Source: CBDCFV01 sp965261795 (GTDB lineage Bacteria > Chloroflexota > Dehalococcoidia > Lucifugimonadales > UBA3495). Taken from it: DNA of 64,000 bases. The notes beneath the pieces were generated by a model that saw nothing but the letters and a program-made list of their open reading frames with translations, was not told where the DNA came from and did no database searches. The position numbers and the translations under genes were made by a program. Where the stretch lies: positions 2,852,001 to 2,916,000 of the forward strand of contig OZ253476.1 of NCBI GenBank assembly GCA_965261795.1, read 5' to 3'. Below, one piece after another: positions 18,333 to 25,627 of the stretch (positions within the stretch are counted from its first letter, which is position 1; each line of letters starts with the position of its first letter).

Positions 18333-18356
18333 TGAGACGAAAACGGGGAGAGAACG

Positions 18357-18896
18357 ATGACTCAGACCACGACCATCCACACCGACGGCTCCTGCCTCGG
18401 CAACCCGGGTCCCGGAGGCTGGGCCGCGATAATCGAAATCCCGGACTGGAAGAACCTCACCCTCCGGGGCGGAGACCCGGAGACCACCAACAACCGCATG
18501 GAACTGACGGCCGCCATCGAGGGGCTGAGGGCGCTGGAGACGATTCCCAAGGCCACAGACGAGCCAATCATCCTGCGGTCCGACTCCAAGTACCTCTGCA
18601 ACGCATTCAACCAGGGCTGGATCAGGAACTGGCAGCACAATGGCTGGAGGACCGCCAAGAAGGAGCCGGTCAAGAACCGGGACCTCTGGGAGGAACTGGA
18701 AAAGCTGACCTCCGGCAAGAACATCACTTGGACTTGGGTGAAAGGCCACAGCGGGGACTACTTCAACGAGCTCTGCGACCGGATTGCCAACGAAGAAGCG
18801 GAGATGGCCGCCCGGCGGGGCACGACAGGATTCCGGGAGACGCGGGACAATCCCCAAGTCGACAACGGCGAGAACGCCACCGGCGCCCTGCGGTAG
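18357..18896 (+). CDS. rnhA: Ribonuclease HI
   Basis: 179 residues. It has the RNase HI pattern: TIHTDGSCLGNPGPGGWAA (first Asp), NNRMELTAAIEGLRALE (catalytic Glu), ILRSDSKYLCNAFNQGW (Asp) and VKGHSGDYFNELCDRIANEEA (His and final Asp). It would cleave RNA in RNA-DNA hybrids. About 25 residues longer than the core enzyme, with a low-complexity tail. SD GGGGAGAG lies 8 bp upstream. On mobile elements it usually serves replication. Confidence 0.93.
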   Translation: MTQTTTIHTDGSCLGNPGPGGWAAIIEIPDWKNLTLRGGDPETTNNRMELTAAIEGLRALETIPKATDEPIILRSDSKYLCNAFNQGWIRNWQHNGWRTAKKEPVKNRDLWEELEKLTSGKNITWTWVKGHSGDYFNELCDRIANEEAEMAARRGTTGFRETRDNPQVDNGENATGALR

Positions 18897-19021
18897 TTCG
18901 CAAACATGGGAGTCAAGCGTAGACCTGCCAGCCCCGGACGGCGACCGGCCGTGGAAGGACGAATACGACGACATGCCCTTCTGAACCCGGACTGGCGCGG
19001 GACAGAGAAAGGAGAGAGGCC

Positions 19022-19519
19022 ATGATTCACCATATCGTCAGGGGGATCAACCACAAGCCTGAGGCCACCAAGGCCTTGGAAGAAATCATCGGGAAGGCCG
19101 ACTCGCTCTCGGGAGAGCTCATCTACGGGTACCCGTTCACCGGCACGAAGGACGGCGTGTTCACCGTCGACGCCCTCCTGGTGTCCGACCAAGGCCAAGT
19201 CGCCATAATCGACCTGGCCAAGGGCCGGGAACCCGGCGAACACCAAGAAAGGCAGGACCAAGGATTCAACCTCATCGTCCGCCTGCTCCAGATGAACCGG
19301 GATCTCATGGATGGACGCCGGCTGCGGGTCCACCTCCAGACTCTCACCTTCGGGCCGGAGCTGGCCGCCGGGGACGAGACGGACCCGGAACACCCGGTGG
19401 TTACGGGAGAAAATCTTCTGCGGCTGTTGGAACTCTGCCAAGCGGAGCAGGAGGCAGGCGTTGACCCGGACACGGTCCTCTCAGAGGTGCTGATGACCGC
19501 CTCCCGATCCGAATACTGA
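19022..19519 (+). CDS. Hypothetical protein, nuclease-fold-like centre
   Basis: 165 residues, SD AAAGGAGAG 7 bp upstream. The middle reads GVFTVDALLVSDQGQVAIIDLAKG, reminiscent of the beta-strand pattern in NERD/PD-(D/E)xK helicase-associated domains (D...hhhhD-x-K), though the spacing is not exact. The C terminus is helical. I do not recognise the family. It lies between RNase HI and a DHH phosphoesterase, so nucleic acid metabolism is likely. Confidence 0.6.
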   Translation: MIHHIVRGINHKPEATKALEEIIGKADSLSGELIYGYPFTGTKDGVFTVDALLVSDQGQVAIIDLAKGREPGEHQERQDQGFNLIVRLLQMNRDLMDGRRLRVHLQTLTFGPELAAGDETDPEHPVVTGENLLRLLELCQAEQEAGVDPDTVLSEVLMTASRSEY

Positions 19520-19577
19520 AGACGGAAAAGAACAGGGAAAGAATCCAGGAAAGAATCCGAGAAAACGGGAGAAAACG

Positions 19578-20363
19578 ATGAGCAACACCAGGTACGTCAT
19601 CTACCACCGCGACTGCGCCGACGGGTTCGGAGCCGCTTGGGCGGCATATCAACACCTGGGACACGCCGGAGTGTCCTATCACCCTTGTACCTACGGCAGT
19701 CCGCCACCGGAGATGGAGACGGGAAGCCTCGTCTACATCATGGACTTCTCCTTTCCCAGAAGCGTCATGCTGGAACTCTTGGAACGGCACGAGGTGGTAC
19801 TGCTGGACCACCACGAGACGGCGGAGAAAGACATCGGGGACCTACCCGGCTGCCGGTTCGATACCTCCCACAGCGGGGCTGTCCTAGCCTGGAACTGGTT
19901 CAACGGGAACGAACAGGAACCCCCTGAGATCCTCCGGTACGTCGAGGACCGGGACCTGTGGAAATGGGAACTTCCCAAATCCCGGGAGGTCTCGGCCGCC
20001 TTGGACTCCCATCCCAAAGACTTCGGCACGTGGGAACGGCTGGACGCCGGGGAACTGGCCCGGGAGGGAGAAGCCATCCTGCGGCACGACCGAGTGCAGG
20101 TGGAAAGAATCATCCAGCATTCCGGATGGCGGAAGATCGGGGACTGGACGGTCCCGGCGGCGAACACGCCGCTGCTGATGTCGGAGGTCTGTGAGGCACT
20201 GTTGGAGAAGTTCCCGGACGCACCCTTCGCAGCGGCCTACAACGACATGGGAGACCGGCGGAAGTGGAGTCTGCGGAGCGCCGGGGAGTTCGACGTGTCG
20301 GTGGTGGCGCAGGCGCTGGGCGGCGGGGGGCACCCCCACGCGGCGGGGTTTGTGGAGGAGTAA
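19578..20363 (+). CDS. DHH-family phosphoesterase
   Basis: 261 residues. Motifs: YHRDCADGFGAAWAA (motif I with DxD-like Asp), VYIMDFSFP, LLDHHETA (DHH signature), the GAVLAWNWF helix and the DHHA1 end GGGGHPHAAGFVEE. Such proteins are Mn-dependent phosphatases or exonucleases for oligonucleotides or pAp. The length is that of small DHH-DHHA1 proteins. It follows the preceding gene closely (58 bp) and has an SD-like GGAG. Confidence 0.85.
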   Translation: MSNTRYVIYHRDCADGFGAAWAAYQHLGHAGVSYHPCTYGSPPPEMETGSLVYIMDFSFPRSVMLELLERHEVVLLDHHETAEKDIGDLPGCRFDTSHSGAVLAWNWFNGNEQEPPEILRYVEDRDLWKWELPKSREVSAALDSHPKDFGTWERLDAGELAREGEAILRHDRVQVERIIQHSGWRKIGDWTVPAANTPLLMSEVCEALLEKFPDAPFAAAYNDMGDRRKWSLRSAGEFDVSVVAQALGGGGHPHAAGFVEE

Positions 20364-20882
20364 CACCGGGATTTCCCCTGCAACCGTCTCCTTGCTCCAG
20401 GGCATTCACCCACGGGCGAATGGCAGCGCGGGGACGGAAGAACCAGCCCGGAAGAAGCCCATCCCCATGACCCGAGAAAAACAGACGGTTCACCGCCGCC
20501 CGGAACAACACTCCAAGGCCCCTAGTAGTTGAACGTCATTGAATTGAGGCACAACTGGTGTATTCTGCCGACATTGGCGAATTGTATCCAAGAAGAGGAG
20601 TCACGCCGGCTAAGAGCCTATCCTAAAAACGGACAAAAATGGTTAGCCAGGTGGGAGAAGAACGGCTGGAAGACCGCCGGGAGATTGACAGGAACATCCG
20701 CGCCGGAGACCCGCTAGCGTCCGCTTGGGCGGGGGGCTCTAAAGAGCGCATCTTCGAAAGCCGCTTCGTGATCCCCAAACGAAAAAGACCCAAGGCCAAA
20801 CAGAAGACGACCAACCGGAAGAAGGCCACGCCTCAGCCCAAGACGCCTAAGCCACGAGTCGAACCGACACCAGCAAAAGAGG
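20364..20882 (+). other. Stretch without a convincing gene
   Basis: Contains a lone CTAGTAGTT end (20522) like elements A and E. An open frame at 20529-20717 ends in YPKNGQKWLARWEKNGWKTAG, which resembles the RNase HI 'KWLxxWxKNGWKT' helix and may be a scrap. A Lys/Pro-rich frame (20639-20887) stops just before the next gene. Neither has good support as an intact gene. Confidence 0.35.
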
Positions 20883-20888
20883 TATAAT
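20883..20888 (+). promoter_or_regulatory. Consensus -10 box, possibly leaderless promoter
   Basis: TATAAT sits 6 bp before the ATG at 20895, so transcription would begin at or near the start codon. No SD precedes that ATG. The -35 (TCGAAC, 18 bp upstream) is poor. Confidence 0.4.
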
Positions 20889-20894
20889 TGCCGC

Positions 20895-21575
20895 ATGACC
20901 ACCATTAACACCATCGAAGACTTGATCCGCATCCTGCGAGACCAGCCCACCTGGGCTGAGGCTCTCCGTGCCATCCTCCTGACCCAGGAACTTCTGGACC
21001 TGCCAGGCCGGTTCGACCGCTTCGTCGAAGCGCAGCAGGAATTCAATCAGGCCCAGCAGAAAGCCAACGAGGCGCAGCAGAAAGCCAACGAGGCGCAGCA
21101 GGAGACCAACCGGCTGACCGACCGGCGGCTGGACAGAGTCGAAGGACAACTCGGGAACCTACAAGGCGGGCAGTACGAACGGTCCGTTCGCACCAAGGCC
21201 CTGGCCCGATCAAGGTTCACCTTGGGCTTCACAGGCCCCTACGTTGCCCTGAACCAGGACGGCCTGATCGATCCCCGGCTGAACAGCGCCATCGACCAAG
21301 CCATCCGGGACGGACTCGTCACCCGGGAAGGCTATGCCGACCTCTTCGAAGCCGACATCATAATCTCGGCCGAGAGCAACCGGCACGCTGTCGTCGAGGT
21401 ATCCCTGACGGCGGACCGGGACGACATAGACCGGGCGAAGACCCGGGCCGGCCTCATGGCGGCCATCACCAAAGGGACCGTGACCCCGGTCGTCATCACG
21501 TCGAAGCTGAACCCGACCCAATCGGCCCAGGCGGAAACGGCGGGAGTGACCACCTTCGTCATACCGTATCCGTGA
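20895..21575 (+). CDS. Coiled-coil protein with nuclease-fold-like C terminus, paralogue 1
   Basis: 226 residues. An N-terminal helical motif (TINTIEDLIRILRDQPTWAE...LLDLP) is followed by a coiled coil with KANEAQQ repeats (about 43-80). The C-terminal domain has ADIIIS (D154) and AVVEVS (E168) on predicted adjacent strands. This is the layout of PD-(D/E)xK domains, but Ser stands where Lys is expected. Paralogues are at 52832 and 61240. A broader family with the same N terminus and a real ExK is known to me from Chloroflexota genomes. Function unknown. The start is set by the N-terminal similarity among paralogues. Confidence 0.7.
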   Translation: MTTINTIEDLIRILRDQPTWAEALRAILLTQELLDLPGRFDRFVEAQQEFNQAQQKANEAQQKANEAQQETNRLTDRRLDRVEGQLGNLQGGQYERSVRTKALARSRFTLGFTGPYVALNQDGLIDPRLNSAIDQAIRDGLVTREGYADLFEADIIISAESNRHAVVEVSLTADRDDIDRAKTRAGLMAAITKGTVTPVVITSKLNPTQSAQAETAGVTTFVIPYP

Positions 21576-21799
21576 GCCGGGCCAGGCTCCGCCGAAACTC
21601 ACATCTCTGACAGTCAGGCACCCGCAACGGCTGGTTCCTCCAAACCGGTCCGTCCACGGGAGCCTTTTCCTATGCGTCACCTGCTGGGCACTCCCCATCC
21701 CGCTTTGGAGCTTCTTCCCGGTTCACCCACAGGGAGCACTCCCGCCCCAACCGGGGAGTTACGACCCCCGCGACGACCTGTAAGTATCGCTGTTGGGAT

Positions 21800-21952
21800 T
21801 CAGTTAGTTGGCGCGGTTATCGTCGTTACCCCATCACCGTCGTCATCCTCACCTTCCCCATCATCTGGCCGTTCATCATACCCCCGGGACTCCCAGTAGG
21901 CATCGTTGTTCGGATTCATCTGGTTGGCATGGTTATCGTTGTCACTGGGCAT
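21800..21952 (-). CDS. Small conserved-type protein with NQMNPNN motif
   Basis: 50 residues from ATG 21952, with GGAGG 6 bp upstream, a strong ribosome site that decides this start. Sequence features: DNDNHANQMNPNNDAYWES then an acidic tail EGEDDDGDG. Short proteins with an ANQxNPNNxAYxxSRG core recur in bacteria and are usually unannotated. It is the only minus-strand gene in this neighbourhood. Function unknown. Confidence 0.6.
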   Translation of the reverse strand: MPSDNDNHANQMNPNNDAYWESRGYDERPDDGEGEDDDGDGVTTITAPTN

Positions 21953-21977
21953 AGAGAGCCTCCAACAAAAGGGATAA

Positions 21978-22232
21978 GACCATTTTACACTGATCGAGTC
22001 GGATGAGACGGTCCACTCCGATACCGGCCTGCTGGGACTGACCACCAAGCATATCTACTTCGCCGGCCGGAAGAAGAAGTTCCGGGTCCGGTATGACCGC
22101 ATCGTGAGCTTCGACCCCTACAATGACGGGTTCGGCATCATGCGGGATGCGCAGGCGGCGAAGCCCCAGACCTTCCGGACCGGGGACGGCTGGTTCGCCT
22201 ACAACCTGGCGGTGAATCTGGCCCAGATGTAG
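21978..22232 (+). pseudogene. 5'-truncated conserved hypothetical gene
   Basis: Open from 21978 without a usable start. It reads ESDETVHSDTGLLGLTTKHIYFAGRKKKFRVRYDRIVSFDPYNDGFG then KPQTFRTGDGWFAYNLAVNLAQM. The pattern is a PH-like beta domain (TTKHIYF, RVRYDRIVSF). The upstream half is missing. A smaller scrap of the same family is at 16026-16097. Confidence 0.55.
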
Positions 22233-22615
22233 CCGGACATCCTCACCCCTATCAGCCCAGATCAGGCCCGGGACCCGCGATTATCAACGGACAACGTTGC
22301 CGACGAGAACGTTGCCGACGAGAACCGTGCCAGCACCCCCGAGGCCCAGCCCTTGCTTTCCCAAAGCGGAAATCCGGCGCCGGCAGGCTCCCCGACTATC
22401 CCCATGGTCCGCCAAAACCCAACGCCACTGCCAAACACCCCCAGAGTGCCGTTTACGACCCTTTCCCATATCAGCCGACCAACAAACCCGAACCCCTGAA
22501 AACAAGCCATACGGCCAGCTCGGCGGCGCCGCCGAGACCGCTTGAGAGTTCCCCCGGCCGCTTGATTCCACGCCCCTGCGGCCCGGGGAACTGAACCAAT
22601 CAGGAGGATTCAGTA
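22233..22615 (+). other. Stretch without a gene, short direct repeats
   Basis: Only feature seen: two tandem copies of AACGTTGCCGACGAG at about 22292-22323. The remainder is C-rich, with no frame that looks protein-like. An SD for the following gene (AGGAGG at 22603-22608) lies at its end. Confidence 0.4.
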
Positions 22616-22978
22616 ATGTCCACATATTGCCCATACTGCCTGCACCGGATGGATGAGGATGAATTAACGGAGAGTGGGCTGAGGCAGGAACTCGCCCACC
22701 GGCTCTACCCGGACGTGCCCGAATTCGGAAACGCTATTCCCGGATACTGCCGGGAGTGCCGCCGACCCATACTGAAAGGCAACTCGGGACGAACCGACGA
22801 CAGCCGGAATTGTGAGGCCTGTGGACAGCCACTGCCGGAAACGGAAGCACAGGGGGAAATAGGGGCTGATCGCCGCGTGGTACGTGGACCCGAATTGGCC
22901 GGGAAACGCCCCGAAGCCCGGCCAAGGGGACGGCGGCCGCCGCGCCGCCAAGACCAGACCCCAGTCCAACGCAACTAA
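22616..22978 (+). CDS. Zinc-ribbon protein with three CxxC pairs
   Basis: 120 residues, start supported by AGGAGG 7 bp upstream. Cysteine pairs are YCPYCLHR (residues 5-8), GYCRECRRP (about 45) and NCEACGQP (about 62). The C terminus is Arg/Pro-rich and basic (PRGRRPPRRQDQ). A double zinc ribbon plus basic tail suggests nucleic acid binding. Function unknown. Confidence 0.65.
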   Translation: MSTYCPYCLHRMDEDELTESGLRQELAHRLYPDVPEFGNAIPGYCRECRRPILKGNSGRTDDSRNCEACGQPLPETEAQGEIGADRRVVRGPELAGKRPEARPRGRRPPRRQDQTPVQRN

Positions 22979-22993
22979 AGGAGACGAACGCTC

Positions 22994-24046
22994 ATGTTAA
23001 CCGAACCCAAGACAGGCTCGGCCCCAAAAAGCTGGAGCAGGAAAGGAACACGTTTCTTCTTGGCCGGGCTCTTGGTGATCGCCGCCGTGACGGTGGGGCT
23101 TGCTGCCGCCGGGAAATCGCCGTCGGCGTTGGCTGACAGCGAACACGAAGGAGACCGCCAAGAGATGCTGGTCATCTACGAAGCGACCGGGGGCCCGGAC
23201 GCATGGTACGACCGGGACCGGGACCTGACCCAAGAACCCTTGGCCCACTGGCCCGGGGTGAAAATCAGCGGAGGCCGGGTGGTCGAACTGACACTGCCCA
23301 TGGACAGCCAAGGAGACTTCCCCGCTGCGGTAGGCACATTGGCGGAACTGCGGGAACTCCACGCCTACTCCGCACCCGGGCTCACCGGAAGTCTCCCCGC
23401 TGAAATCACCGGCTTGTCCAAACTCAGGGTGCTGGGCATCAGCGGGACCGGTATGTCGGGAGAACTGCCGGACGGATTCGGGAGACTGGCGAACTTGGAG
23501 ACGCTCCATTTGATGCAGAACCGGTTCAGCGGGGCAGTGCCGGAGTCCATCGAAGGCTTGGACAAGCTGAGGACGTTCAACCTGAGCAGAAACAGCTTCA
23601 GCGGGCCGGTGCCGGCCGCCATCGGAAGGATGGACAGCTTGAAGAACGTGGTGCTGGACAGCAACGAGTTCTCCGGCGCACTGCCGACGGAGCTGTTCAG
23701 CAACTTGCAGCTGACGCATCTGCACCTGCGGGACAACGAAATCACCGGGCCCCTGCACTTGGCGGTCCTCAGGCTGAAGCGGCTGCAGATGCTGGACGTG
23801 AGCAACAACCGTCTGACGGGACAGATACCGAAGGACTTTCACTTCCTCCCTGATCTGAAGACGATGTACATGGGAGGGAACGACTTCGAGGGCTGCGTTA
23901 CGGACGACCTCAAGAAGGTCAAGGCCCGGGACTTCCACCCGGAGGGGTGGGTAGACGAAGACGACCCTGGTCTGTTCGACCGGGTGAACAATCCGTGGTG
24001 CTCAGAGGTCGAAGGCATAGGACTGTTGGGGTTGCAGTGGAAGTAG
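22994..24046 (+). CDS. Membrane-anchored or secreted leucine-rich-repeat protein
   Basis: 350 residues. An N-terminal basic stretch and one hydrophobic segment (about 23-42, FFLAGLLVIAAVTVGLAAAG) form a signal anchor or uncleaved signal. Then comes an LRRNT-like cap (MLVIYEATGGPDAWYDRDRD) and eight or nine plant-type LRRs with the LxGxLPxxIxxLxxLxxLxLxxN rhythm (NRFSGAVPES, NSFSGPVPAA, NEFSGALPTE, NRLTGQIPKD). A cysteine-capped end (FEGCVTDDL...NNPWCSE) closes the fold. Exported binding protein, ligand unknown. SD AAAGGAG lies upstream. After the TAG the frame stays open for 47 codons (24047-24190). Confidence 0.85.
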   Translation: MLTEPKTGSAPKSWSRKGTRFFLAGLLVIAAVTVGLAAAGKSPSALADSEHEGDRQEMLVIYEATGGPDAWYDRDRDLTQEPLAHWPGVKISGGRVVELTLPMDSQGDFPAAVGTLAELRELHAYSAPGLTGSLPAEITGLSKLRVLGISGTGMSGELPDGFGRLANLETLHLMQNRFSGAVPESIEGLDKLRTFNLSRNSFSGPVPAAIGRMDSLKNVVLDSNEFSGALPTELFSNLQLTHLHLRDNEITGPLHLAVLRLKRLQMLDVSNNRLTGQIPKDFHFLPDLKTMYMGGNDFEGCVTDDLKKVKARDFHPEGWVDEDDPGLFDRVNNPWCSEVEGIGLLGLQWK

Positions 24047-24307
24047 ACAGGAAGCCCGGACGCATCCTTGGCGAACGAGACCCGGACCGACGACACCCGC
24101 CCGCAGGGAATCTACTTCTGCAGCGGCTACACAGCGCCGCGCGGGCTGAGCGAAGACACAGCCTTGGCGTTTGAAGCCGGGCTGTGGTGACAAGGCCGAA
24201 CAACGAAGAGTGCCGGACCGTGGTGCCGGCGCCCCTTTCGATAACGGCGTTGGCCAGCGCCGCCGGGAAGACAGCCCCGGCGGCGCTCTCTTATATTCCG
24301 GTTTGAT

Positions 24308-24343
24308 GTTTCCACTGCCGGGCGGCGGCGGTTCTATTGAAGC
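24308..24343 (+). CRISPR. Single degenerate type I-G repeat
   Basis: A 36-bp match to the main array repeat with about nine differences: it starts GTTTCCACTG, has a GGCGG core and ends TATTGAAGC. It stands in the untranslated region before the collagen-like gene. No second clear copy follows at +72. Confidence 0.45.
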
Positions 24344-24429
24344 CAGCCGGTTTACAGGGAAAAGAGGAAGTCTTGGTTCTACTGGTACCATGCAAGAAAA
24401 CCCCGTCTGCCGGAAAACGCGTTTGGAGA

Positions 24430-24521
24430 TGTCCACAGACAGACGCGGGGATAGACCCTCCCCCGGCCGCCTTGCCGGTATCCAGTCTGAGGCCCCCCGC
24501 AGACGCGGGGATATTCCTGCC
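24430..24521 (+). CRISPR. Two type I-E-like repeat cores, 60 bp apart
   Basis: The core AGACGCGGGGATA occurs at 24441-24453 and again at 24501-24513. The second is preceded by CCCCCCGC, giving the CCCCGC...GCGGGGAT shape of type I-E repeats. The 60-bp period fits a 28-29 bp repeat with a 32-bp spacer. Only two copies, so this is suggestive. Confidence 0.35.
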
Positions 24522-24536
24522 TTTGGAGGGGCGAGA

Positions 24537-25325
24537 ATGACCAAGAAACGGAAGCACGCGCTCATCCCGGCGATAATAACCGCTATTACCGTTCTCGCCA
24601 CCGTCATCGTCCTGACCACGTGGACCTGGCAAAACAGCGTGGAGGCCCAAGGGTCGGACGCTGTACACGTCATCACCGGGAAGGCCACCGTGAACGGGGC
24701 CCCGGCGAGAATCGGGACTATCGTAACCGCCTACTTGGACGGGAGGATAGCCATATCGTCGACAGTGACCGGAGCGCAGGGGGAGTTCAGACCTCTGACG
24801 GTAACCGGCCCCGGAGGCGAGGTGAGTTTCAGGATAGACGGGGACATGGCGGGGGAATTGGTTGAATGGAGCGATGGGGGGACGACAATCCAAGACCTGA
24901 GCGTGGGCTCAGACCAAGCCGCCGGAACGGCCCCAGGCTCCATGCCCGGCCAAGGGCCACCGGGGAGACAGGGAAAGACGGGGCCGCAAGGAAGAAGGGG
25001 GGTTCAGGGAGACACGGGGCCGAGAGGCGAAACAGGAAAGAGAGGAGAGGAAGGACAACAGGGAAATCGAGGCGTCCGGGGGCCGCGGGGCTACCCTGGG
25101 ACCGACGGAGCGGAGGGACCGCCGGGACCAAAGGGAGCTGACGGTCTGAACGGGATGGACGGGTTTCACGGGAGCGAGGGGCCAACGGGCCCTACTGGAA
25201 GCAGCGGGAAGGGGCTAGCCGTGCTGTCCTTGATCATGTCCTTCCTGACGCTGTCGGGGATGGGCGGGTTGACATACCTGATGTGGAAGCGGGGAATGCT
25301 CAAAGGAATGGCAGGAAGAGAATGA
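24537..25325 (+). CDS. Collagen-like protein with two membrane segments
   Basis: 262 residues from ATG 24537 (SD GGAGGGG 6 bp upstream). An N-terminal hydrophobic segment (IITAITVLATVIVLTTW) is followed by a beta-rich domain of carboxypeptidase-regulatory type (HVITGKATVNGAPARIGTIV). Next come about 28 uninterrupted Gly-X-Y triplets (about residues 142-226, GPPGRQGKTGPQ to GPTGPTGSSG), and a second hydrophobic helix near the C terminus (LAVLSLIMSFLTLSG) with a basic tail. The triple helix would be displayed outside the membrane. It follows the LRR gene and precedes a VWA lipoprotein. The stop overlaps a small frame (ATGA). Confidence 0.85.
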   Translation: MTKKRKHALIPAIITAITVLATVIVLTTWTWQNSVEAQGSDAVHVITGKATVNGAPARIGTIVTAYLDGRIAISSTVTGAQGEFRPLTVTGPGGEVSFRIDGDMAGELVEWSDGGTTIQDLSVGSDQAAGTAPGSMPGQGPPGRQGKTGPQGRRGVQGDTGPRGETGKRGEEGQQGNRGVRGPRGYPGTDGAEGPPGPKGADGLNGMDGFHGSEGPTGPTGSSGKGLAVLSLIMSFLTLSGMGGLTYLMWKRGMLKGMAGRE

Positions 25326-25552
25326 CCGGAGTCCCGGGACAAACCCCGGTGAGAACCAGGCAGGCGAGACAGGAAGAGATGCGGTCAATCAGCGTGAATG
25401 GACTCGCGGGAACGGGACCTTCCAGCGCAGCGCAGCTTGAGATAAGCCGGACGGGAACCATCACAGCCATTCCTAAGCGCAGCCACCGCCCCCCTGGCCG
25501 GAACTCCAACATACAAAGCGCGGATCGGGGGACATCCTCCAAAATGACGTGA
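25322..25552 (+). CDS. Small hypothetical protein, weak
   Basis: 76 residues starting on the collagen gene's stop (ATGA at 25322-25325). No recognisable domain, Arg/Ser/Thr-rich. The overlap arrangement is the main support. It may be chance in GC-rich DNA. Confidence 0.3.
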   Translation: MTGVPGQTPVRTRQARQEEMRSISVNGLAGTGPSSAAQLEISRTGTITAIPKRSHRPPGRNSNIQSADRGTSSKMT

Positions 25553-25627
25553 AATCCGTCCGTTCCCGAGGAGCAAACAGGCTTGGACGGGACGAACGCA
25601 AAATCCCACGGGATTCAGAGAGGAGAA

